Counted from the stretch's first letter, positions 1-5,948 are shown. The stretch is 7,221 bases of DNA from Parcubacteria group bacterium CG1_02_39_15 (GCA_001872265.1 MNWE01000034.1:1-7221), one strand, 5' to 3'. Numbers and translations: made by a program. Notes: generated from the sequence alone by a model not told the origin.

Positions 1-20
1 GGAGGTTAATGCCTCCTTTT
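1..20 (+). terminator. Short hairpin with T-tract at the window edge
   Basis: GGAGG (1-5) and CCTCC (12-16) form a perfect 5-bp stem with a 6-base loop, followed by TTTT (17-20). It may be the tail of an intrinsic terminator of a gene to the left, with part of the stem cut off by the window edge, or a structure hiding the GGAGG from ribosomes. It lies just before the preferred metG start at 27 and covers the alternative start at 9. Stem strength is modest and the left side is not visible. Confidence 0.35.
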
Positions 21-26
21 AAGATT

Positions 27-1457
27 ATGAAAAAATTCTATATTACAACTACCCTGCCTTACGTTAATGCTGAAGCACATCTTGGTTTTACCTTAGAAAT
101 TGTTCAAGCAGATGTAATTGCTCGATATTTTCGTCAACAGGGTTATGAAGTATTTTTTAACACAGGTGTGGATGAACACGGCCTTAAGGTTTTTCGTAAA
201 ACCCAAAAAGAAGATTTAGAGCCCCAAGTCTATTGCGATATTTATGCTAAAAGATATAAAGCTTTAAAACAAGTTTTAAATTTAAGCTATAACAGTTTCA
301 TTCGTACCACTGATCCTCATCATATTAAAGCGGCTCAGGAATTTTGGCGGCGTTGCGATAAAAATAGAGATATTTATAAAAAGAACTATAAGGTTAAATA
401 TTGCGTAGGCTGTGAATTAGAGAAGACCGAGTCGGAATTGGTCCGTGGCAAGTGTCCCATTCATCCAGAGCAAGAGCCGGAAATTATTGAAGAAGAGAAT
501 TATTTTTTCCGTTACGCAAAGTATCAGGACAAGCTTTTGGAATTGTATCAAAAAAATCCTCAGTTTGTTCTGCCGGAATCCAGACTCAACGAAATTAAAA
601 AATTTACTGAACGAGGGCTGAAGGATTTTAGCATTTCTCGGCTAAAAGAAAAAATGTCCTGGGGGATTCCGGTGCCAGGGGATGATAAACACGTGATAGC
701 TGTTTGGTTTGATGCGCTGGTAAATTATATTTCTTGTTTGGGTTGGCCTGACGACCCGAAGAGATTTAATGATTTTTGGCCAGGCCTTCAGGTGGCCGGA
801 AAAGATAATCTTCGTCAACAGTCTTCTATGTGGCAAAGCATGCTTATATCAGCCGGCTTGCCGACATCTAAACAGGTTTTTATCCATGGCTTTGTAACTT
901 CTGGCGGTCAAAAAATGTCAAAATCGCTTGGAAATGTGATTGATCCATTTGAATTGGTTAAAAAATACGGAACCGATCCGGTAAGATATTTTCTTTTGCG
1001 GGAAATCCCACCGGCCGAGGATGGCGATTTCACTTATGAGAAGTTTGAACAGAGATACAACAGTGATTTGGCCAAAGGGCTTGGAAACTTGGTGGCCAGA
1101 GTAATAACTATGGCTAAAAATTACAAAATTCCTACCCTCGCTAAAGCTACGGCGGGCAAGCAAAATCCAAAAATAAAAAAAGAAACAGATAAAGCCCAGA
1201 AAGATTATAAGAAAGCTTTAAAGGAGTTTAAATTTAATGAGGCGTTAATTGCGATTTGGGGTTTGATTAGTTTTTGCGACAAATATATCGAGAAAGAACG
1301 ACCCTGGGAAAACAAAAATCAAAAAGTTATCAACGATTTGTTATTTGCTATTAGTAATATTGCCCAATTGCTTCAGCCATTTTTACCAGAGACTTCTGAG
1401 AAAATTTTTGGACAACTAAAAACCAGAAAAAGCCGACCGTTATTCCCACGCATTTGA
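27..1457 (+). CDS. metG: Methionyl-tRNA synthetase (MetRS), short form
   Basis: Class Ia aminoacyl-tRNA synthetase that attaches methionine to tRNA-Met in the cytoplasm using ATP. With the start at 27 it has 476 residues. The N-terminal Rossmann fold opens MKKFYITTTLPYVNAEAHLG, where the HIGH signature reads HLGF (18-21). A single zinc knuckle has ligands Cys126, Cys129, Cys143 and His146, as in the Thermus-type enzyme. The KMSKS loop is intact (296-300). The helical anticodon-binding domain has Pro426-Trp427, matching the E. coli Trp461 region. The protein ends at PLFPRI and lacks the C-terminal tRNA-binding domain of the ~677-residue E. coli enzyme. An upstream in-frame ATG at 9 would add MPPFKI, but its GGAGG is only 3 bases away and lies in a hairpin, and homologues begin at MKK-like residues, so 27 is preferred. 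No Shine-Dalgarno is well placed for 27. tatD follows 3 bases after the TGA stop. Confidence 0.95.
   Translation: MKKFYITTTLPYVNAEAHLGFTLEIVQADVIARYFRQQGYEVFFNTGVDEHGLKVFRKTQKEDLEPQVYCDIYAKRYKALKQVLNLSYNSFIRTTDPHHIKAAQEFWRRCDKNRDIYKKNYKVKYCVGCELEKTESELVRGKCPIHPEQEPEIIEEENYFFRYAKYQDKLLELYQKNPQFVLPESRLNEIKKFTERGLKDFSISRLKEKMSWGIPVPGDDKHVIAVWFDALVNYISCLGWPDDPKRFNDFWPGLQVAGKDNLRQQSSMWQSMLISAGLPTSKQVFIHGFVTSGGQKMSKSLGNVIDPFELVKKYGTDPVRYFLLREIPPAEDGDFTYEKFEQRYNSDLAKGLGNLVARVITMAKNYKIPTLAKATAGKQNPKIKKETDKAQKDYKKALKEFKFNEALIAIWGLISFCDKYIEKERPWENKNQKVINDLLFAISNIAQLLQPFLPETSEKIFGQLKTRKSRPLFPRI
1134..1158 (+). repeat. GC-rich patch in metG linker, possible in-frame insertion element
   Basis: A locally GC-rich stretch, containing CGCTAAAGCTACGGCGGG at 1139-1156, sits in an AT-rich part of metG. 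It encodes roughly TLAKATAGK (residues 370-378), in the linker between the catalytic and anticodon-binding domains, where length varies in the family. It is imperfectly self-complementary: CCC at the left pairs with GGG at the right, with mismatches inside. I have an uncertain memory of similar cassettes recurring in candidate-phyla genomes. No second copy is present in this window. Confidence 0.3.
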
Positions 1458-1460
1458 TTT

Positions 1461-2429
1461 ATGTTAATCGACACCCACGCTCATTTAAACTTCAATGCTT
1501 ACAAAAAAGACGCCGAAGAAGTAATTCGGCGTTCTTTGGATGCAGATATCTGGATGATTAATATTGGCACCCAATACGACACCAGCAAAAAAGCAATAGA
1601 AATCGCTGAAAAATATGAAAAAGGGGTTTATGCCGCTATCGGCCTTCACCCAATTCATCTAGCCGAGTCACGACGAAGGGTCTTAGATGAGGGTTTTACC
1701 CCTCATCGTAGGGAAACAGGATTGGTAAAAATAAAAAACGATACAGAAGAAATCGAGATAAAAACAAGAGAAGAAGAATTTGATTACGAAAAATATAAAA
1801 GCTTAGCGAAGTCTAAAAAAATAGTAGCCATTGGTGAATTTGGCTTGGATTACTATTGGCGGCCAAAAACTACTAAAAAGAAAGAAATATTCAAACAAAA
1901 ACAAAAAGAAGCCTTTTTACAACAATTGAAATTGGCCAAAGAATTAAATCTACCAGTAATTCTCCACTGCCGCGTGGCTCACGACGATCTCATAAGTTTT
2001 CTCCAAAATCCTAACAATAATGCCATGGCACAAAACGTAGGAATCAAGGGAGTGATGCACGGATTTGTAGGAACCACCGAACAGTTGCAAAAATATTTAG
2101 ACATGGGTTTATATATTGGGTTTAATGGAATAATTTTTAAGAACATTGAAGGAATTAATTTTGAGGAGAATATTAGGAAAACCCCTTTGGATAAAATTTT
2201 AATTGAGACCGACTGTCCTTATCTTACACCGCCGCAGGAGCAGGGCCGCAATGAACCATTGTTTGTTAAATATGTTGCTGAAAAAATTGCTAAAATAAAA
2301 AATATAAGGGCGAAGAGAACTTTGTTCTCTTCTTCACCTTCGTTTTTACTTCGTAAAAACTCGGTCTATGAAGAAATATCAAGGATAACTACGGAAAATG
2401 CTCAAAAATTATTTAACATTTATCAATAG
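1461..2429 (+). CDS. tatD: TatD-family metal-dependent hydrolase (DNase / deacylase)
   Basis: TIM-barrel metal-dependent hydrolase of the amidohydrolase superfamily. Family members are 3'-5' exonucleases and some act as D-aminoacyl-tRNA deacylases; the substrate here cannot be told from sequence. The metal ligands are all visible: His6 and His8 (DTHAHLNF), Glu126 (GEFGLDYY), His169 (ILHCR), His200 (VMHGF) and Asp251 (ETDCPYLTP). At 322 residues it is longer than the usual ~255-265. The excess lies in two places: residues ~70-117, which include the palindrome-coded segment RRRVLDEGFTPHRRETG, and ~283-303 (RAKRTLFSSSPSFLLRKNSV) just before the normal C-terminal ITTENAQKLF. Both blocks contain perfect DNA hairpins and keep the frame open. 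The start lies 3 bases after the metG stop with no Shine-Dalgarno, suggesting coupled re-initiation. The end overlaps guaAb by 32 bases. The active site looks intact, so it is probably functional. Confidence 0.93.
   Translation: MLIDTHAHLNFNAYKKDAEEVIRRSLDADIWMINIGTQYDTSKKAIEIAEKYEKGVYAAIGLHPIHLAESRRRVLDEGFTPHRRETGLVKIKNDTEEIEIKTREEEFDYEKYKSLAKSKKIVAIGEFGLDYYWRPKTTKKKEIFKQKQKEAFLQQLKLAKELNLPVILHCRVAHDDLISFLQNPNNNAMAQNVGIKGVMHGFVGTTEQLQKYLDMGLYIGFNGIIFKNIEGINFEENIRKTPLDKILIETDCPYLTPPQEQGRNEPLFVKYVAEKIAKIKNIRAKRTLFSSSPSFLLRKNSVYEEISRITTENAQKLFNIYQ
1686..1707 (+). repeat. Perfect 8-bp palindrome inside tatD (in-frame element A)
   Basis: GATGAGGG (1686-1693) and CCCTCATC (1700-1707) form a perfect stem with a 6-base loop, encoding DEGFTPHR (residues 76-83). 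It sits in a segment absent from typical TatD proteins, between GLHPIHL and the FDYEKYKSLAK helix. The additional residues suggest an inserted element of about 60 bases (roughly 1667-1725), but the true edges cannot be set without an empty-site homologue. Confidence 0.6.
2312..2360 (+). repeat. Tandem palindromes inside the tatD 3' end (in-frame element B)
   Basis: Two hairpins stand 9 bases apart. The first pairs GAAGAGAAC (2312-2320) with GTTCTCTTC (2324-2332), 9 bp around loop TTT. The second pairs GTTTTTAC (2342-2349) with GTAAAAAC (2353-2360), 8 bp around loop TTC. Together they encode about residues 284-301, replacing the short turn that normally precedes the last TatD helix. CGAAG at 2311-2315 can also pair with CTTCG at 2338-2342, giving an alternative fold. 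Confidence 0.6.
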
Positions 2430-3339
2430 AAAAATAAAAGAGATAAAAGAAATCGTTGGTGAAGAAAAGGCTTTAAGTGTTTTATCTGGGGGAGTAGACA
2501 GCTCGGTTGTAACAGTCTTAGGGCACAAGGCCTTGGGGCGAAACCTCAAGGTTGTTTTTATCAACAATGGCTTAATGAGAGAAAAAGAACCAGAAAGCGT
2601 TGTTAAAACTTTTAAGAAGTTTGGAATTAAAGTAAAAGTAGTTGATGCTCAAAATAATTTTTTCAGAGCTTTGAGGGGAAAAACTGATCCAGAAGAAAAA
2701 AGAAAAGCCATTACAGCCGCTTTTTACAAAGATGTTTTCAGAAAAATTGTAAAAGAGAAAAAGATTAAGTTTTTACTCCAAGGAACCATTTTAACAGATA
2801 TTGAAGAAACGGTAGCCGGTATTAAGCGCCAGCACAATGTTCTAGTTCAGATCGGCATTTTGCCGGAAAAAGAGTATGGTTACAAAGTAATAGAGCCCTT
2901 AATTGAACTTCGCAAAGATGGAGTAAGAAAAGTAGCTAAACTTTTAGGCTTGCCTAAATCAATCTATCAAAGGATGCCTTTTCCCGGCCCAGCCTTATCT
3001 GCCAGAGTTATTGGCGAAGCTAACCCCGAGAGAATCGCCATTGTCAGAAAAGCTACTGAAATTGTAGAAGGAGAGTTAAAAAATTCTGGTGCTTTCCAGT
3101 ATTTTGCAGTCTTAATGCAAGACAAAGCCACTGGAATTAGAAACAATAAAAGAGAATTTGGCAACATTATTATTATCAGATGTATTGAGAGTACGGATGC
3201 GAGAAAGGCTAAGCCAACCAAACTGCCCTGGAGAGTATTAGAAAAAATTACCAAGAGATTAACCACGGAAATTCCCGGGGTAAATAGGGTTTGTTATGAT
3301 TTAACCCCTAAACCGCCAGCCACCATTGAGTATATCTGA
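2398..3339 (+). CDS. guaAb: GMP synthase subunit B (ATP-pyrophosphatase), stand-alone
   Basis: Converts XMP to GMP using ATP and ammonia. It consists only of the ATP-PPase and C-terminal dimerisation/XMP-binding domains (313 residues). The glutamine-amidotransferase domain fused in most bacterial GuaA (~515 residues) is absent, as in the archaeal two-subunit enzyme. The PP-loop SGGVDSS is at 30-36, DPEEKRK at 97-103, PFPGPALSARVIGE at 194-207, QYFAVLMQDKATG at 234-246 and the terminal KPPATIEY at 305-312. Several family positions have drifted: the usual SHHNV reads RQHNV (144-148), followed by VQIGILP, and PGPGLAVR reads PGPALSAR. The ATG at 2398 lies inside tatD. Its product fits the family N-terminus well and AAGGA is present 12 bases upstream. 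No glutaminase partner is in view, so ammonia may come from a subunit encoded elsewhere or from free ammonia. A function other than GMP synthesis cannot be excluded. Confidence 0.85.
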   Translation: MLKNYLTFINRKIKEIKEIVGEEKALSVLSGGVDSSVVTVLGHKALGRNLKVVFINNGLMREKEPESVVKTFKKFGIKVKVVDAQNNFFRALRGKTDPEEKRKAITAAFYKDVFRKIVKEKKIKFLLQGTILTDIEETVAGIKRQHNVLVQIGILPEKEYGYKVIEPLIELRKDGVRKVAKLLGLPKSIYQRMPFPGPALSARVIGEANPERIAIVRKATEIVEGELKNSGAFQYFAVLMQDKATGIRNNKREFGNIIIIRCIESTDARKAKPTKLPWRVLEKITKRLTTEIPGVNRVCYDLTPKPPATIEYI

Positions 3340-3343
3340 CGTT

Positions 3344-3371
3344 TTGACAATTCCTTTAAATTTGATAGTTT
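3344..3371 (+). promoter_or_regulatory. Candidate promoter in the guaAb-purB gap
   Basis: A perfect -35 TTGACA (3344-3349) is followed after 16 bases by TAGTTT (3366-3371), a weak -10 helped by an extended TG one base upstream (TGATAGTTT at 3363-3371). It begins 4 bases after the guaAb stop and would serve purB-purC. The predicted start would fall around 3377-3380, inside the following hairpin region, which weakens the case or implies a structured leader. Confidence 0.4.
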
Positions 3372-3372
3372 C

Positions 3373-3400
3373 AAAAAAGGAGGGAAACCCCGTTTTTTTT
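3373..3400 (+). terminator. Weak intrinsic terminator-like hairpin after guaAb
   Basis: An A-tract and GGAGGG (3379-3384), loop AAA, then CCCC (3388-3391), G and eight T (3393-3400). GGG/CCC pairs, one bulged A, one further G-C pair, one G-G mismatch, then A-T pairs complete the stem. The arrangement resembles a rho-independent terminator for metG-tatD-guaAb, though the GC core is short. Its T-tract also forms the left arm of the next hairpin. Confidence 0.4.
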
Positions 3401-3419
3401 GTGGAAAAAATCCACAAAA
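3397..3419 (+). promoter_or_regulatory. Perfect 9-bp hairpin in the purB leader
   Basis: TTTTGTGGA (3397-3405) and TCCACAAAA (3411-3419) pair perfectly around a 5-A loop, ending 23 bases before the purB ribosome-binding site. The last four T of the preceding terminator-like T-tract are used here, so the two structures compete for bases. No T-tract follows, so it is not a terminator on this strand. Confidence 0.45.
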
Positions 3420-3442
3420 CCTGAACCTTCCAAATAAAATAA

Positions 3443-3447
3443 AGGAG
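3443..3447 (+). promoter_or_regulatory. Strong ribosome-binding site of purB
   Basis: AGGAG lies 8 bases before the ATG at 3456, within AAAGGAGAAG. This near-ideal site fixes the purB start and confirms its N-terminal extension. It contrasts with metG, tatD and leuS, which have none. Confidence 0.85.
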
Positions 3448-3455
3448 AAGAAAAG

Positions 3456-4961
3456 ATGTTAGACGCTGTACAGGAAATTGTCAGGAAATTCAGAAGAAAA
3501 CCGGATATACTAGAGATGCCAGGTAATCACCGTTATCAACCAGACTCGCTGAAACCTTATTTTGGTCACGACAACATTGCCAGGTTTTATTTTGACGTCG
3601 AGTGGGCCTTGCTGAAAGTTTTAGCCAAACTCAACATACTACCCCCAAAAACAACCGTTCTTTTGACCGATGAGATGTGCCAAACGCTCCGTTCTAAAAT
3701 TACCACCACTCTTGAAGACGCGATTGAGAGAGCTATCACTAAACACGATATTAGGGCCCTACTGGCGGCTGTTCGCTATTTTCTGATGGCTACCAGGAAG
3801 CACTTAGCGGCAATTCTGGCGCGTTGGTTCCACATTCCAGCTACTAGCTACGACACCATTGATACAGCTAGAATCGTGGCCTATAAACGAGCTTTTTGGG
3901 AAGTTAGTTTCCCAGCCCTTTTGAAGTTGATCGGTTCGCTTAAGGTAAAAGTAGTGGAACTCGCTGACACCGTCCAGATTGGTCGGACCCATGGCCAGCA
4001 CGCCGAACCCATCACTGTTGGTTTCTGGCTAGCTACGGTCTTAGAAAGAATCATTGATATTGCCGAACACTTAGTCGCCAGAGAGGCAGAACTAGTAGGA
4101 AAGTTTAGTGGTCCGGTAGGGGCTTACAACTGCCAAGTAGCTTTGGGATTTGAGAAAAAATCCCAAAAAATGTTCGGCAAAACCTTTGAAGAATTAGTTT
4201 TGGCTGAGCTGAAGCTTTCGCCCGCTCCGATTTCTACCCAGATTTTACCGCCCGAACCACTGGCTCGTTTTCTGCTTGAATTTACCCTTCTTTCAGGAGC
4301 TTTAGGACAGATTTCCCGGGATTGCCGAAATCTTCAGAGAACCGAACTAGCTGAAATAGTGGAACCCTTTGAAGGAACCCAGGATGGTTCCTCAGCTATG
4401 CCGCATAAACGCAATCCCATAACCTGGGAAGGCGTCGAGGGCATCTACACCATTGTCAAAGATGAGTTTCACAAAGTGTTAGATGTGGTAATCTCTGACC
4501 ACCAACGCGATGCCACTGGAATGTGTGTGATGCGAGAATTTCCAGGGATAGTCGTACTCACCCAGTACCAGCTAGAAATGGTCAATAGAATCGTTCCCAG
4601 GATTACAGCCAATAAAGAAGCCCTAGAACGCAACTTCGCCATTGACAGACACTTGGTCTTATCTGAAGCGGTCTACATTGCCTTAGTGATGGCTGGCTAT
4701 GAGGGAGACGCTCATAGCCTAGTAAACCATACCCTGGTGCCGCGTTCCCAGGCTTCCGGTCGTCACCTGATAGAGGAACTAATTCTGCTAGCAAAAGAAA
4801 AGTCAGAGCTAGAGCCAGTAATAGAGAATATCCCCAGTATGTTGATTAACTGGCTGCAAATACCCGAAGGTTTTACCGGCTACGCTGGAGAGAAAGCTCT
4901 TGAGGTTGCCAGACGTGCAGACGACCTTATCGAAAAATATGGTCCGAAGAAGGAGGCATGA
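3456..4961 (+). CDS. purB: Adenylosuccinate lyase
   Basis: Member of the fumarase/aspartase superfamily, a homotetramer. It removes fumarate from SAICAR (giving AICAR) and from adenylosuccinate (giving AMP). Visible motifs: KHD with His97 and WFHIPATSYDTIDTA with His126, matching substrate-binding His68 and His89 of the B. subtilis enzyme. GRTHGQHAEP (176-185) has His179 at the general-acid position, and the signature GSSAMPHKRNP (311-321) has the catalytic serine loop at Ser312/Ser313. At 501 residues it is longer than the common 430-480: about 25 residues precede the usual N-terminal RYQPDSLKPYF region, and the strong ribosome site supports this start. The stop overlaps the purC ribosome-binding region and purC begins 1 base later, so the two are co-transcribed and translationally coupled. 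GC is higher than in flanking genes (several sampled lines 43-57%). Confidence 0.95.
   Translation: MLDAVQEIVRKFRRKPDILEMPGNHRYQPDSLKPYFGHDNIARFYFDVEWALLKVLAKLNILPPKTTVLLTDEMCQTLRSKITTTLEDAIERAITKHDIRALLAAVRYFLMATRKHLAAILARWFHIPATSYDTIDTARIVAYKRAFWEVSFPALLKLIGSLKVKVVELADTVQIGRTHGQHAEPITVGFWLATVLERIIDIAEHLVAREAELVGKFSGPVGAYNCQVALGFEKKSQKMFGKTFEELVLAELKLSPAPISTQILPPEPLARFLLEFTLLSGALGQISRDCRNLQRTELAEIVEPFEGTQDGSSAMPHKRNPITWEGVEGIYTIVKDEFHKVLDVVISDHQRDATGMCVMREFPGIVVLTQYQLEMVNRIVPRITANKEALERNFAIDRHLVLSEAVYIALVMAGYEGDAHSLVNHTLVPRSQASGRHLIEELILLAKEKSELEPVIENIPSMLINWLQIPEGFTGYAGEKALEVARRADDLIEKYGPKKEA
4142..4167 (+). repeat. Perfect 10-bp hairpin inside purB
   Basis: TTTGGGATTT (4142-4151) pairs with AAATCCCAAA (4158-4167) around a 6-base loop, within codons for LGFEKKSQK. 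No T-tract follows on the + strand. Unlike the tatD palindromes it does not coincide with an obvious extra segment, so it may be chance or a local mRNA structure. Confidence 0.35.
4951..4956 (+). promoter_or_regulatory. Strong ribosome-binding site of purC
   Basis: AGGAGG ends 6 bases before the ATG at 4963 and lies within the last purB codons. It selects 4963 over the in-frame ATG at 4900, which would add 21 residues with no family match and no ribosome site. Confidence 0.88.
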
Positions 4962-4962
4962 T

Positions 4963-5874
4963 ATGGAAAGTAAAGTCCTTCTTAAAACAGAAATTCCCGG
5001 AGCAGCTTTATTTGCCAGAGGTAAGGTAAGAGATACTTACGACCTCGGAGATTCGCTACTAATTGTTGCCACCGACCGCATTTCCGCTTTTGATGTTGTG
5101 TTGCCCAACAGCATTCTTGATAAGGGTAAGGTTCTTAATCAATTGTCTGGTTTCTGGTTCGATCGGACTAGACATATTGTACCCAATCACCTGGAGCAGA
5201 TGGTTGATAGCGTGGAGGTTGTTAAACCTTACCTTCCGAGAGTAAGCGATTCGGATTTGGTTATACTAGTGGGTCGTTCTATGGTTGTCAGAAAAGCTAA
5301 GCGAATTGATATTGAGTGCGTCGTTCGCGGCTATATATCTGGTTCAGCCTGGGCTGAGTATCAAAAACATGGCACAGTAGCTGGCTTTCCTATGTCCAAA
5401 GGGTTGAGAGAAAGCGATAAGCTTCCTGAGGTTCTTTTTACGCCAACCACTAAATCCGAGACGGGTCATGATGAGCCAATTACTGTTCAACAAATGGAGG
5501 ATATGCTGGGCAAAGACCTAACCAAGGAAATTCAAGCCAAGACTGAGAGGATCTACAGCTTTTCAGCTGGCTATGCGGCAGAAAGAGGAATTATCATCGC
5601 TGATACCAAAATGGAGTTCGGTCTGGACGAGGACAAGTTGATTCTTATTGATGAACTTCTGACTCCTGATTCCAGCCGTTTCTGGGACCACAGCAAATAC
5701 AATCCTGGAGGTCCTCAGCCAAGTTTTGATAAACAACCAGTCCGGGATTGGTTGGTAGCTTCGGGGTGGAACAAGGGACCACCAGCACCGGCATTGCCAG
5801 AAGAGGTCGTTGCGGCAACAACCAAGCGGTACCGAAAGGCCTATGCGCGGCTTACCGGTCGTTCGCTTGACTAG
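4963..5874 (+). CDS. purC: SAICAR synthase (phosphoribosylaminoimidazole-succinocarboxamide synthase)
   Basis: Joins aspartate to CAIR with ATP to make SAICAR, the substrate of the PurB encoded just upstream. At 303 residues it is the long form, similar in size to yeast Ade1 (306), rather than the ~237-residue E. coli form. Motifs in order: GKVRDTYD (20-27, nucleotide-binding), ATDRISAFD (36-44), VRGYISGSAW (122-130 region), LPEVLFTPTTKSETGHDE (154-171), DTKMEFG (214-220) and DELLTPDSSRFW (230-241), the second family signature. All are intact, so an active enzyme is expected. It starts 1 base after purB. A very strong palindrome 25 bases after its stop closes the operon. GC in sampled lines is 42-50%, like purB and above tatD/guaAb. 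The rest of the purine pathway is not here, so its source of CAIR is unknown. Confidence 0.96.
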   Translation: MESKVLLKTEIPGAALFARGKVRDTYDLGDSLLIVATDRISAFDVVLPNSILDKGKVLNQLSGFWFDRTRHIVPNHLEQMVDSVEVVKPYLPRVSDSDLVILVGRSMVVRKAKRIDIECVVRGYISGSAWAEYQKHGTVAGFPMSKGLRESDKLPEVLFTPTTKSETGHDEPITVQQMEDMLGKDLTKEIQAKTERIYSFSAGYAAERGIIIADTKMEFGLDEDKLILIDELLTPDSSRFWDHSKYNPGGPQPSFDKQPVRDWLVASGWNKGPPAPALPEEVVAATTKRYRKAYARLTGRSLD

Positions 5875-5899
5875 GTTTTTGACTATTTTGATTATCTTA

Positions 5900-5925
5900 G
5901 GGAGAGAGCAAATTTGCTCTCTCCC
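5900..5925 (+). terminator. Perfect 13-bp palindrome after purC, likely terminator
   Basis: GGGAGAGAGCAAA (5900-5912) is followed directly by its exact reverse complement (5913-5925), then AATTCATTTTT. In RNA it folds to a long hairpin with a short T-rich tail 6 bases on, fitting termination of purB-purC before leuS. The tail is not immediate, so efficiency is uncertain. The core resembles the palindrome at 2312-2332 inside tatD. Confidence 0.7.
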
Positions 5926-5948
5926 AATTCATTTTTAAAAGGTGAAAA

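Noticed and set aside
9..26. Upstream ATG at 9 as the metG start, with GGAGG before it
   Set aside because: The GGAGG is only 3 bases from the ATG, lies in a hairpin, and the six extra residues have no family match; 27 fits homologues.
642..1163. Two antisense open frames opposite metG
   Set aside because: They overlie conserved MetRS codons including KMSKS and show no recognisable protein features or ribosome sites.
2967..3266. Antisense frame of 99 codons with hydrophobic residues opposite guaAb
   Set aside because: Fully covered by the well-supported guaAb coding sequence; the hydrophobic look arises from the complement of Lys/Glu/Asn codons.
3340..3455. Purine riboswitch or tRNA in the guaAb-purB gap
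   Set aside because: No three-way-junction purine aptamer core or cloverleaf can be drawn; only the two simple hairpins are present.
3804..4794. Antisense open frames opposite purB
   Set aside because: They overlie conserved adenylosuccinate lyase sequence and have no recognisable product.
4900..4962. Upstream in-frame ATG for purC inside purB
   Set aside because: No ribosome site, 21 extra Arg-rich residues unlike the family, while AGGAGG sits ideally before 4963.
5063..5245. Same-strand alternative frame of 60 codons inside purC
   Set aside because: Out of frame with strongly conserved SAICAR synthase residues; no ribosome-binding site and no family resemblance.
5879..5899. TTGACT at 5879-5884 as a -35 box for leuS
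   Set aside because: It lies upstream of the strong terminator palindrome, so transcripts from it would be expected to stop before leuS; the 5949-5977 pair is better placed.
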